DNA from: Poriferisodalis sp965221945
Lineage (GTDB): Bacteria; Actinomycetota; Acidimicrobiia; Acidimicrobiales; Poriferisodalaceae
Reading direction: 5' to 3'
Length of the DNA stretch: 64,000 nucleotides
NCBI RefSeq assembly: GCF_965221945.1
Contig: NZ_OZ244925.1
Coordinates: 2,356,001 to 2,420,000, forward strand
Shown here: piece after piece, positions 16,382 to 24,477 of the stretch
How positions within the stretch are numbered: the stretch's first letter is position 1
How the letters are laid out: every line of letters begins with the position of its first letter
The notes under the pieces: model-generated
What the model saw: the letters and a program-made list of their open reading frames with translations, nothing else
Told to the model about the DNA's origin: nothing
Database searches by the model: none
Made by a program: the position numbers and the translations under genes

Positions 16382-17260
16382 ATGGACAACGGGCTGAGCG
16401 CCGACGCGATACCTGACAACCCGGCGGGCTATGTGTGCCTGACGTTTGATTTCGACGGACCGTCGCTGTGGATAGCCCGTCGCCAGACCACGCCGACCCC
16501 CATCTCGCGAGGAGAATTCGGAGCGGTCGCTGTACCCCGGATCCTGAAGCTGCTGTCCCGCCACGAGATTCCGTGCACGTTCTTCATTCCCGGCCATTCC
16601 ATCGACACCTACCCCGACGCCGCCCGGATGGTCGTCGACGCCGGCTGTGAAGTGGGACTGCACGGCTACGCCCACGAGTACAACCCCCGGCTCGGCGAAG
16701 AGGAGGAACGCGCCATTCTCCAGCGGACATTCGCACAGATCGAGACGCTCACCGGTGCTCCGCCGAAGGGCTATCGAGCCCCTTCAGGCGACATCAATCC
16801 GTGGACGATCGACCTGCTCACCGAGTACGGCCTCAGCTACGACTCGTCGCTCATGGGCCATGACTACGCGCCCTACTGGCTGCGCACTGGCGACCGGTTC
16901 CCGACCGATGGGCCCATGGAGTTCGGCGAGCAGGTGGACCTCGTCGAGCTGCCGTTCAGCTGGCACCTCGACGACTACGTCCACCTCGAGTTCGTCACCT
17001 TCAAGAACACGATCCTGACCGGACTCGAGAACCCCGGCACGATGTTCGACACGTTCCTGTCGGACGTGAAGTGGATGGTGAACGAAGTCGAACACGGCGT
17101 ATGCACGGTCACGTTCCACCCCCAGGCGATCGGGCGAGGCGGGCGCATGTACGAGATGGAGCGCTGGATCGAACAGATGACCGATCTCGGCGTGAGCTAC
17201 GCCCGCATGTGCGATGTCGCCGAGGTCTGGCGGGCAGGTCGCCAACTCGGCATCGAGTAG
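16382..17260 (+). CDS. Polysaccharide deacetylase family protein
   Basis: A 292-residue NodB-fold (carbohydrate esterase 4) protein. Motif 1 is TFDFD (Asp23 and Asp25), motif 2 is HGYAHEYN with the two metal histidines, and motif 3 is YRAPSGD. The C-terminal part (DLVELPFSWHLDD, then TFHPQAIGRGGRM) is typical of the PuuE/allantoinase-like branch that acts on small amides, so a cytoplasmic amidohydrolase is as likely as a cell-wall enzyme; no signal peptide is present. A Shine-Dalgarno sequence GAAGGGGGAAG lies 5 bases before the ATG. It is divergent from the DUF3179 gene and convergent with the acyl-CoA dehydrogenase. Confidence 0.8.
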   Translation: MDNGLSADAIPDNPAGYVCLTFDFDGPSLWIARRQTTPTPISRGEFGAVAVPRILKLLSRHEIPCTFFIPGHSIDTYPDAARMVVDAGCEVGLHGYAHEYNPRLGEEEERAILQRTFAQIETLTGAPPKGYRAPSGDINPWTIDLLTEYGLSYDSSLMGHDYAPYWLRTGDRFPTDGPMEFGEQVDLVELPFSWHLDDYVHLEFVTFKNTILTGLENPGTMFDTFLSDVKWMVNEVEHGVCTVTFHPQAIGRGGRMYEMERWIEQMTDLGVSYARMCDVAEVWRAGRQLGIE

Positions 17261-17279
17261 CCGGAACTGTCGCAGCGGC

Positions 17280-18422
17280 CTACCAGTCGGTGCCATCGAG
17301 CATGCGGCTGATCAGCATCTTCTGAACCTCAGAAGTGCCTTCGTAGATCTGGTACACCCTCACGTCCCGGTAGATCTTCTCGACCGGGTAGTCGGCCAGG
17401 TACCCGTAGCCGCCATGGATCTGGATGGCCTTCGAGGCCACTCGCTCGGCCATCTCCGACGCGAACAGCTTGGCCATCGAGGCCTCCCGGGCGCACTCGA
17501 GACCTTGGTCGCGCATCTGGGCGGCGTGCAGGTAGAGCTGCCGGGCAGCCTCGATCTGGGTCGCCATCTCGGCCAGGGTGAATGAGATGGCCTGGTGCTC
17601 AATGATGGGACGACCGAAGGTCTCCCGTTCCAAGGCGTACTCGTATGCGGCCCGCAGCGCAGCTCGCGCCCCGCCGGTGGCCTGGGCAGCCACGCCGATA
17701 CGACCCAGCGAGAGGTTTCCCAGTGCGATGCCGAGGCCGCGGCCGGGCTCGCCGAGAACGTCCGCGGCCGGCACCCGCATGTTCTCGAAGACCACTTGGC
17801 AAGTGTCATTGGTGCGGTGACCGAGCTTGGTCTCGGTGGCGATCACCTGGTAGCCGGGATTGTCGGTCGGGGTGACGAACGTCGTGATGCCCCGTTTGCC
17901 GGCTGCGGGGTCGGTCACCGCCACGATCATCGCTAGATCGGCGCTGGAGCCTGCAGTGACAAAGGCCTTGTGGCCGTTCAACACGTACTCGTCACCGTCT
18001 GGGGTGGCCCGCGTCCGGATCGCCGCTGCGTCTGAACCGGTGTGCGGCTCAGTGAGGTGAAAGCAGCCCAGCCACTCACCGCTCGCGAGCTTGGTGAGGT
18101 AGTCGCGGCGCTGCTGATCGGTTCCGGACTGCTCGATCGCCGCAGCCACGGGCGAGTTGTTCGCCGCCATCATGTTGCTGATCCCGCCGTCGGCAGCTGA
18201 GATCTCCTCGATGGCCAACGCGTACGACACGAAATCGGCGCCCGCACCGCCCCAGCAAGGATCGATCATCACGCCCATGAGCCCGACGCCGGCCATCCGC
18301 CGGTACAGCTCCCGAGGCGCTCCCCCATCGCGATCCCACGCTGCCGCAAAGGGAGCGATCTCGCGCTGAGCGAAGCTCCGCGCGACGTCGCGAATCTGTT
18401 GCTGCTCCTCAGTCAACTGCAC
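17280..18422 (-). CDS. Acyl-CoA dehydrogenase
   Basis: A 380-residue flavoprotein of normal family length. The N-terminal helical domain begins VQLTEEQQQIRDVARSF. The FAD/substrate motif is CFHLTEPHTGSDA, the middle beta-domain contains GHKAFVTAGSSAD, and the C-terminal catalytic Glu is in QIYEGTSEVQ, followed by ISRMLDG. It would introduce a 2,3 double bond in a short or branched acyl-CoA and pass electrons to ETF. I chose the GTG at 18422 because GGGAGG precedes it by 5 bases; an upstream ATG at 18470 has no such site. The substrate may relate to branched-chain amino acid breakdown, but this is inference. Confidence 0.88.
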   Translation of the reverse strand: MQLTEEQQQIRDVARSFAQREIAPFAAAWDRDGGAPRELYRRMAGVGLMGVMIDPCWGGAGADFVSYALAIEEISAADGGISNMMAANNSPVAAAIEQSGTDQQRRDYLTKLASGEWLGCFHLTEPHTGSDAAAIRTRATPDGDEYVLNGHKAFVTAGSSADLAMIVAVTDPAAGKRGITTFVTPTDNPGYQVIATETKLGHRTNDTCQVVFENMRVPAADVLGEPGRGLGIALGNLSLGRIGVAAQATGGARAALRAAYEYALERETFGRPIIEHQAISFTLAEMATQIEAARQLYLHAAQMRDQGLECAREASMAKLFASEMAERVASKAIQIHGGYGYLADYPVEKIYRDVRVYQIYEGTSEVQKMLISRMLDGTDW

Positions 18423-18493
18423 TGCGCCCTCCCCGAAGCGGGCTCCCCGTAGCGGGTGCATCGCGGCCAAGGCACCGCTGGCCCGCGGCGACC

Positions 18494-18499
18494 TAACGT
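18494..18499 (+). promoter_or_regulatory. -10 box of the nitroreductase fusion, leaderless
   Basis: TAACGT ends 6 bases before the ATG at 18506, and no Shine-Dalgarno sequence is present. Confidence 0.5.
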
Positions 18500-18505
18500 A
18501 CCGCC

Positions 18506-19672
18506 ATGGGTGAACGCATCTCAGAAGCTGGATTCAATCTCGATCAGGTGGACCGTCTGCTCACGACCACGAGGGCCGTGCGCAAACGACTCGACTTCGA
18601 CCGCTGGGTCAGCGACGAACTCATCTTCGAGTGCATCGATCTCGCGGAACAAGCGCCCACGGGCGGCAACGACGCAAGCCGTCGCTGGATCGTGATCCGG
18701 GACCAGGAGCTCAAGAGCCAGCTCGGGGAGTTGTACGCCGAAGTCGGCACCATCTTCATCAACGCCCGCGGGCGTCTCGACGGAACGGGTCACCCCAAGG
18801 AGCAGATCGTCAGCTCCAGCGCCTACCTCGTCGAGAACTATGCGAAGGCGCCAGCGCTGGTCATGCTCGCGATCTGGGGCATCCACGACAACAGCGGCCG
18901 GCCGGGACTGTTCGACAGCGCCATCGGGTCGGCATGGAGCTTCAACCTGGCCCTGCGCTCCCGCGGTCTCGGCACCGCCTACGCCACGATGCTCAACAAC
19001 AAGCCCGACGAAGTGGCCGAGCTGTTGGGCATGCCGCCGGGCCTGACCACGCTCGTGTGCTTCCCGGTGGCCTACACCAAGGGGACCGAATTCTCGCCAG
19101 CGCCCCGACGGCCGGCGAGCGAGATCACCTACTTCGACCAGTGGGGCTTCACTCGCCAGCGGCCGAGCGCCGACGGCACAGCCAGGGTCACCGACGGTCA
19201 GGGCGTCGTCGTGGAGGTCGACACCGATGCACGTCCTCGAGCGGTCTGGGAGGTCATCTCCGACATCAACATGCCAGCCGAGTTCTCCGAGGAGTTCCTG
19301 GGTGCCGAGTGGACATCCGACGGTCCTCCAGGCGTCGGATCCACCTTCAAGGGCCGCAACTCCATTCCGGACGTGTTCGACTGGCAGACCGACTGCATCG
19401 TCACTGCCTGGGAGGAGCGCACAGCATTCGAGTGGTGGGTGACCGACACCGAGAACCCTGGCGCGGTGTGGCGTTTCGACCTCGCCGAGCAGGGCGGTGG
19501 CAGCCGGCTGCGATTCTCGATGCTGATCGGCCAGGAAAACAACGGCACCGTGCCGATCGCACTCCGTGATCCGGCGAAAGAGCAGCGTGTGCTGAACCGA
19601 CGCCGGGAAACCCTGCGAGCCAACATGCAGCGCGTCGTCGAAGGCGTCAAAGCACTGGTCGACGGCGACTGA
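18506..19672 (+). CDS. Nitroreductase domain fused to a SRPBCC domain
   Basis: A 388-residue two-domain protein. Residues about 15-210 are an FMN-dependent nitroreductase: RAVRKRLDFDRWVSDELI and AEQAPTGGNDASRRWIVI at the start, SAWSFNLALRSRGLGTAYAT in the middle and LGMPPGLTTLVCFPVAY at the end. Residues about 228-385 are a SRPBCC (START/polyketide cyclase-like) fold that binds hydrophobic ligands: VVVEVDTDARPRAVWEVIS and WTSDGPPGVGSTFKGRN. I know both domains as common separate proteins; this fusion looks unusual. It would reduce a hydrophobic substrate or use a deazaflavin or NADPH, but this is inference. It is a single gene between its own promoter and a strong terminator. Confidence 0.82.
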   Translation: MGERISEAGFNLDQVDRLLTTTRAVRKRLDFDRWVSDELIFECIDLAEQAPTGGNDASRRWIVIRDQELKSQLGELYAEVGTIFINARGRLDGTGHPKEQIVSSSAYLVENYAKAPALVMLAIWGIHDNSGRPGLFDSAIGSAWSFNLALRSRGLGTAYATMLNNKPDEVAELLGMPPGLTTLVCFPVAYTKGTEFSPAPRRPASEITYFDQWGFTRQRPSADGTARVTDGQGVVVEVDTDARPRAVWEVISDINMPAEFSEEFLGAEWTSDGPPGVGSTFKGRNSIPDVFDWQTDCIVTAWEERTAFEWWVTDTENPGAVWRFDLAEQGGGSRLRFSMLIGQENNGTVPIALRDPAKEQRVLNRRRETLRANMQRVVEGVKALVDGD

Positions 19673-19722
19673 GACGCCAGACCCTCGCCAAGCGCCAGCC
19701 ACGCCACAACAGCACGAACGCG

Positions 19723-19756
19723 AGAGGGCCGGCGGGCTGATGCCCGCCGGCCCTCT
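19723..19756. terminator. Strong bidirectional terminator
   Basis: A perfect 15-bp stem (AGAGGGCCGGCGGGC at 19723-19737 and its complement at 19742-19756) closes on the 4-base loop TGAT. It stands between the convergent nitroreductase fusion and livK. T runs are short on both sides, as is usual in Actinomycetota. Confidence 0.88.
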
Positions 19757-19821
19757 TCGTTGACCGTTCGGTCAGCTAGGGGTTCAGATGCAGCCGCACC
19801 TAGTCCCCCATCGACAGTTGC

Positions 19822-21549
19822 CTAGCGGCAGCCGCCGTTGTCCTTGTCCCAGGCGCAGTTCGTGGACTTGCCATTGACGTCCACGACGTCACCGACCTGG
19901 TTCCAAGTCTGCACGGTGGCGTCGAACTGGCTGAAGTCCGAACCCTCGACGAAGTACGCATCAGCGTTGCCGTTGAGCTGGGTGATGATGCCGTCGAGAA
20001 GCATCGGGTGGTAGACGTCGATCGAACGCACCGCCAGGATGAAGTTCGTTCGGTTCAGACCGCCCGGAAGATCAGCCGCGATGCGCAGCGCCTCGCCGTA
20101 CGGATAGCCGTAGGTATAGCCGATGGCGTATAGCGACACCTTCGAGTCCAAGCCACCCGCCTCGAGGTTGGCGTTCACGAACGACATGAACGGCTCATCG
20201 ACGAACTTCGGATCGGTGGAGTCCTTCGACCCGCCGCCGATGATCCACCAATTATCGGCGGAATCACCAGCCGGCTTCATGTAGGCCTCGATGCCCTTGC
20301 ACACCGACGGCGTGAACAGCGCGCCGCCCTTGGCGTTGATGTCGTCGTACAGGCCGCTCTGACCGGCTTCCTGGATGGCCAGCAAGCACGGGTTGCCCGC
20401 CGTCATCGAAATGAACACATCAGGCTCGAACGCCAAGATGGTCGTCATCTCGTTGGTCAGCGTCGGCGCAGCCGGGTCGTGACGCACCGGCAGGTACTCG
20501 CTCACCACGTCGGAGTTGGCACCTGCCCACTCCTCGAAGCCGAGCTCGTAGGCCAGACCGAAGTCGTTGTCCATCACCAGACCGGCAACCTTCACCGGCA
20601 GCAAGTCAGCCAGGTTCTCCTTGATCCAAGCACCCCACAGGATCGACTCGGTCGAGTACGACATCTGCATGATGGTGGTCCACGGGTGGTTGACGGGGTC
20701 GCCCCAAGCGGGGTGGCCGGTCATCACGAACGGGTGCGGGATGCACTCCTCGTTGATCTTGTCGTACACCGCCAAGGTGTTCGGCGAGCCCAGCGTCAGG
20801 ATCGAGAACACGTTCTCCGCCTCGATCAGCTCGTCCACGAACTCGATCGTCTGAGCGGCCACGTAGGCGTCGTCCTTGACGATCAGCGTCAGGTCACGCG
20901 CCGAGCCGCCGACCGTGATCGGGTCGTTCTCGTTGATCCAGTTGAAGTAGTTCTCCCAGCCGTAGGCGATGTTGCCGTACGCAGCAAGGTTGCCCGACTG
21001 AGCCGTGGTGTGGCCGATGCGGATCTGCGAGTCGGTGATGCCCGTCGTGTCCGACCAGTCGTCGGGACACGCGTTCATGTCGATCTCGAAGCCCTCAGGG
21101 CCGCGCAGGATGCCGTCGTCGCCGACGCCGTACTCACCGGCCTCGATCTTCTCGGTCAGCGTTGCAACAGCCTTGGCGCGGCGAGCAGCGGCCTCTTCGA
21201 AGATGCCTTCGAGGGTGGAGCGATCAAACATCATCTCCGCCTCTTCGGCCATCTCCTCTTCGGCCATCTCCTCTTCGGTCATCTCCTCTTCTTCGGTCTC
21301 GCCGGCAACAGCCGCCTCGATGTCCTCCTCGGCAGCGGCACCGCCGAGAGCACCAGTGGCACCCTCGTCTTCGTCCTCTTCCATCTCCTCTTCCATCGCC
21401 TCGTCATCGCTTGGCGCGGCGGTGGTTTCGGTCTCTGTCTCGCCGGCTCCGCCATCATCCGCGTCGTCATCGCCGCCGCCGCACGCAGCGGCAACAAGCG
21501 AGAACGCGAATAGCAGGGCCAGCAAGCGCCACATTCGACGCTTGGTCAT
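19822..21549 (-). CDS. livK: Liv-type ABC transporter substrate-binding lipoprotein
   Basis: A 575-residue lipoprotein. The signal peptide ends in SLVAAAC before GGGDDD, giving a lipid anchor at the outer face of the membrane. Residues about 25-115 are an extremely acidic linker (Glu, Asp, Met and Ala, with EEEMTEEEMAEEEMAEE). From about residue 160 a periplasmic-binding-protein type 1 fold follows: ITDSQIRIGHTTAQSGN, AYGNIAYGWENYFNWINE, and later GLVMDNDFGLAYE. Ligands of this family are branched-chain amino acids, amides or urea. GGGGGAG lies 5 bases before the ATG. It is the last gene of the Liv cluster and has a damaged second copy just upstream. Confidence 0.85.
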   Translation of the reverse strand: MTKRRMWRLLALLFAFSLVAAACGGGDDDADDGGAGETETETTAAPSDDEAMEEEMEEDEDEGATGALGGAAAEEDIEAAVAGETEEEEMTEEEMAEEEMAEEAEMMFDRSTLEGIFEEAAARRAKAVATLTEKIEAGEYGVGDDGILRGPEGFEIDMNACPDDWSDTTGITDSQIRIGHTTAQSGNLAAYGNIAYGWENYFNWINENDPITVGGSARDLTLIVKDDAYVAAQTIEFVDELIEAENVFSILTLGSPNTLAVYDKINEECIPHPFVMTGHPAWGDPVNHPWTTIMQMSYSTESILWGAWIKENLADLLPVKVAGLVMDNDFGLAYELGFEEWAGANSDVVSEYLPVRHDPAAPTLTNEMTTILAFEPDVFISMTAGNPCLLAIQEAGQSGLYDDINAKGGALFTPSVCKGIEAYMKPAGDSADNWWIIGGGSKDSTDPKFVDEPFMSFVNANLEAGGLDSKVSLYAIGYTYGYPYGEALRIAADLPGGLNRTNFILAVRSIDVYHPMLLDGIITQLNGNADAYFVEGSDFSQFDATVQTWNQVGDVVDVNGKSTNCAWDKDNGGCR

Positions 21550-21554
21550 GTTGT

Positions 21555-21587
21555 CTCCCCCTTCGGTTACAAAAGACAAACCGGAGG
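21555..21587 (-). promoter_or_regulatory. Hairpin that could hide the livK ribosome-binding site
   Basis: In the livK 5' leader CGGTT (minus strand 21583-21579) can pair with AACCG (21568-21564), and next to it CCTCC can pair with part of the GGGGGAG Shine-Dalgarno sequence. The loop is T-rich. This could modulate livK translation, but no ligand-binding structure is recognisable. Confidence 0.3.
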
Positions 21588-21663
21588 CGGAATCGCACAG
21601 AAACCCCAACCGGTAGAGAGCGACGTTAGTTCTCGGCGTTGGGCTGGTCACCAGCCGGCCCAT

Positions 21664-21695
21664 GTCAATTCTGCAACGATTTCGAATTCGCGATC
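21664..21695. repeat. Left copy of an imperfect 32-bp direct repeat
   Basis: This stretch matches 22093-22124 at about 22 of 32 positions, with GTCAAT and ACGATTTC shared exactly. The two copies bracket the livK fragment and might mark the recombination that placed it there. Confidence 0.4.
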
Positions 21696-21719
21696 CTGTG
21701 ACAGGACGCGTATGGGCCT

Positions 21720-22084
21720 GCCGGCTTCATGTAGGCCTCGATGCCCTTGCACACCGACGGCGTGAACAGCGCGCCGCCCTTGGCGTTGATGTCGTCGTAC
21801 AGGCCGCTCTGACCGGCTTCCTGGATGGCCAGCAAGCACGGGTTGCCCGCCGTCATCGAAATGAACACATCAGGCTCGAACGCCAAGATGGTCGTCATCT
21901 CGTTGGTCAGCGTCGGCGCAGCCGGGTCGTGACGCACCGGCAGGTACTCGCTCACCACGTCGGAATTGGCACCTGCCCACTCCTCGAAGCCCTCAGGGCC
22001 GCGCAGGATGCCGTCGTCACCGACGCCGTACTCCCCCGCCTCGATCTTCGCAGTCAGCGTTGCAACAGCCTTGGCGCGGCGAGC
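21720..22084 (-). pseudogene. Truncated, rearranged second copy of livK
   Basis: Bases 21720-21991 match 20270-20541 inside livK with one mismatch in about 271. Bases 21983-22084 match 21085-21186 with five mismatches in about 102. The two parts join at CTCGAAGCC, a 9-base sequence found at both source positions, so the copy has lost 552 bp between short direct repeats. The loss is a multiple of three, so the reading frame stays open across the join. Both ends are missing: an in-frame TGA lies just upstream at the right end, there is no signal peptide or start, and the left end reads into unrelated sequence and stops near 21665. It is a remnant of a former tandem duplicate. Confidence 0.85.
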
Positions 22085-22092
22085 TGAGGTGC

Positions 22093-22124
22093 GTCAATCT
22101 CGCGACGATTTCAAGCGCGCGTTC
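22093..22124. repeat. Right copy of an imperfect 32-bp direct repeat
   Basis: Partner of 21664-21695. It covers the last codons and stop of the first livM gene, so the similarity could have been captured during duplication of the cluster end. Confidence 0.4.
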
Positions 22125-23358
22125 GATTTCCGGGAGAACGGGGAGCCTGCGCTCCGCGGCGTCGTGCGAACATCCCGACAAGGCCCCGAGGGAAGACCAA
22201 CGTCAGCGCCACCAGCAGCACACCGAACACGAACTGTTCTTCATCGAGCAGGCTCAGGAGCTCGCTGACCGGACCGAGCCCGCTCACACCGCCGACGAGC
22301 TCTCCGATCCACGAGAAGACTTCCCGGATGACAACGCCCAACACTGAACCCCACAGCGAGCCCAATCCGCCGAGCACGGCAGTGGCATACAGCACCAAGG
22401 ATTCCTGAAACGGATATGACTCCTGCGAGGTGAACGGCACGAGCACGATGCCAAGGGCTCCTGCGAGGCCAGCCAGGGACGCACTCACCACAAACGTATT
22501 GACTCTGGTGGCCACCAGGTTGACGCCGTACACAGCCGCGGCCGTGTCGTTGTCCCGAATTGCACGCATCGCCCGACCCGGCCGACTGTTGATGACGTTG
22601 TGCGTCACCCACATCGCCAATGCCACGATCGCCAAGCAGATCAGGTAGCGATACAGCCCCTCAGCCCAGCGACTCGTGCCGAACCACTCTGGTGGCACCA
22701 TTTCGGCGCCCACCGCCCGGCCACTGACGCCCCCCGAGAATGCAGGGACGCGCTTGGCGAGCGGCTGGAACACGATGGCAAGCCCGAGGGTCACGAGCGC
22801 GAGGTGGATGCCCTTGATGCGCAGGGCCGGGAGGCCGACCAGCGCACCGACCGCGCCCGCAACAGCGGCCCCCGCGAGGATTGAGAGGAGCCATGGCAAC
22901 CCCATGTCGTCAACGGCGTATGCCGCAGCGAACGAACCGACCGCCACGAAGACCCCATGACCCAGGCTGATCATGCCGCCATAGCCCGTGGCGATATTCA
23001 CGCCCAGCACCGCAAGGACCATGACCACGATCTGAGTGTTCTGCCGCAATTCGGTCACCGTGCTGGTCAGCGGCATCACGATCAGCCACGCTCCTGCCAG
23101 CAGGGCGCCGATCCAGCTGAGCGGGCTTATCCGCCGACGCCCCGGGGGCGCTTGCGATGGCTCCTTTGGGAAACCGTCCGTTACAACTCCAGCGCTGGGG
23201 GGTACTGGCCGCTCATGTACGGCTTGGGACGCGCCGGTCGCCGCTTGCTCCGCCTCCCCCGGTGGGGCAAACACCGCAAAGACGCTGGCATCGGAACCCG
23301 AGACCTCATCGTCGTCGCCTGGGCGAGGCAACGGAGTCGGCCACCCGTCGCCGCTCAC
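22111..23358 (-). CDS. livM: Liv-type ABC permease LivM (first copy)
   Basis: A 415-residue inner-membrane permease. Residues about 1-80 are a Pro/Glu/Ser-rich cytoplasmic extension without membrane helices, not usual for LivM. The rest has about ten hydrophobic segments and the LivM hallmarks: GVNIATGYGGMISLGHGVF, VGLPALRIKGIHLALVTLGLA, and MRAIRDNDTAAAVYGVN. It forms the translocation channel with the LivH encoded immediately upstream; the GTG start overlaps the livH stop as GTGA. The C-terminal tail is basic. It is followed directly by the livK remnant and livK. Confidence 0.88.
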   Translation of the reverse strand: MSGDGWPTPLPRPGDDDEVSGSDASVFAVFAPPGEAEQAATGASQAVHERPVPPSAGVVTDGFPKEPSQAPPGRRRISPLSWIGALLAGAWLIVMPLTSTVTELRQNTQIVVMVLAVLGVNIATGYGGMISLGHGVFVAVGSFAAAYAVDDMGLPWLLSILAGAAVAGAVGALVGLPALRIKGIHLALVTLGLAIVFQPLAKRVPAFSGGVSGRAVGAEMVPPEWFGTSRWAEGLYRYLICLAIVALAMWVTHNVINSRPGRAMRAIRDNDTAAAVYGVNLVATRVNTFVVSASLAGLAGALGIVLVPFTSQESYPFQESLVLYATAVLGGLGSLWGSVLGVVIREVFSWIGELVGGVSGLGPVSELLSLLDEEQFVFGVLLVALTLVFPRGLVGMFARRRGAQAPRSPGNRTRA

Positions 23359-24299
23359 ACCCGCTCAATCTGCCGAGTGCCGAACAAGCCGGCCGGCCGC
23401 ACAATGAGCACGACCACCATCGCGACCATCGCAGGCAGCACGCTCAGCTCGAAGCCGATGAACGGGACATAGGCGGGGATGAGCGTCTGACTCAGACCGA
23501 TCACCACGCCGCCGATCAGCGCCCCCTTCGGCGAGTCCAACCCTCCGAGGGTGGCGGCCGCAAAGGCGTACACCAGCACCCGCACCATCATCGTGGGCTC
23601 GAGCAACACTGAGTTGGCGCTCATATTCGCCGCGATGGCTCCGAGCCCTGCCGCCAGTGCCCATCCATACATCAGCGTGGGTCCGATGCGGATCCCGTTC
23701 AGCGCCGCCGACTCTGCATCGATCGAAACTGCCCGGAACGCGAGGCCAGCCCGCGTGTAGCGCAAGAGCAAAGCCAGCAGTGCCAACAGCGTCAGCAGCA
23801 CGAGCCACGCTCCGACCGTCGAGAATCGAAGCCGGGCCCCAGCGATGCCGAAGTGGTCGTCGGGAGAGGACGGGAAGAACGTCGGGAAAACGCGCGGCCC
23901 GGTTCCCCACCATTGACCCATCAGCGAATTCAGCGCCAGCAGGATGCCAATGGTGACGTTTACGAGCGCTAGCTCCGGTGCGTTTCGCAGTGGCCGAATG
24001 AGCACACGCTCGGTCGCAGCTCCGGCCGCGATGCCGATGATGACAGCAAGGGCGATCGCCAACGGTGTAACCAGCGGCGCCCCGATCCACGACGCCAGCC
24101 CGCCCCCCGTGACGCCGGGTGCCGCCCCGGCGAGCAGGACGAAGGCGACATAGGCCGAGAAGGTGGCCATCTCGCCCTGGGCGAAGTTCAACAGTCCGGT
24201 GGACCGGAAGATGATGACCAGCGCCAACGCCAGTGATGAGTAGATGGCGCTGTTGAACAGGGCGTCGAAGATTCGCTGCAGCAGCAGAGCTAGATCCAT
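23355..24299 (-). CDS. livH: Liv-type ABC permease LivH (first copy)
   Basis: A 314-residue inner-membrane permease with about eight hydrophobic segments. Family motifs are IIFRSTGLLNFAQGEMATFSAY near residue 30, ERVLIRPLRNAPELA, GLAFRAVSIDAESAALNGI and AAATLGGLDSPKGALIGG near the end. It pairs with the first LivM, to which it is translationally coupled. The gap to the second livM gene upstream is 178 bases and holds only a weak inverted repeat (GCGGCG/CGCCGC, 24446-24467), so one long transcript is still likely. Confidence 0.9.
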   Translation of the reverse strand: MDLALLLQRIFDALFNSAIYSSLALALVIIFRSTGLLNFAQGEMATFSAYVAFVLLAGAAPGVTGGGLASWIGAPLVTPLAIALAVIIGIAAGAATERVLIRPLRNAPELALVNVTIGILLALNSLMGQWWGTGPRVFPTFFPSSPDDHFGIAGARLRFSTVGAWLVLLTLLALLALLLRYTRAGLAFRAVSIDAESAALNGIRIGPTLMYGWALAAGLGAIAANMSANSVLLEPTMMVRVLVYAFAAATLGGLDSPKGALIGGVVIGLSQTLIPAYVPFIGFELSVLPAMVAMVVVLIVRPAGLFGTRQIERV

Positions 24300-24477
24300 C
24301 TCAGCTGCTCAGCCTTCCTCGGTTCTTGACTGTCACCTGACTCGACACCCTTGCCGTCGCCTGGCCCATGGCCCGACAAGCCGCCGCTCGGAGAAGCAGC
24401 CCAGCGCGTCGCCCGACAGCGATCCCCACGATGCCCAGCAACCCAGCGGCGGCGTGAGGTTCGCCGCTGAACTCTTG

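Noticed and set aside
21664..22124. Insertion sequence around the livK fragment
   Set aside because: No transposase, no inverted terminal repeats; the content is livK itself.
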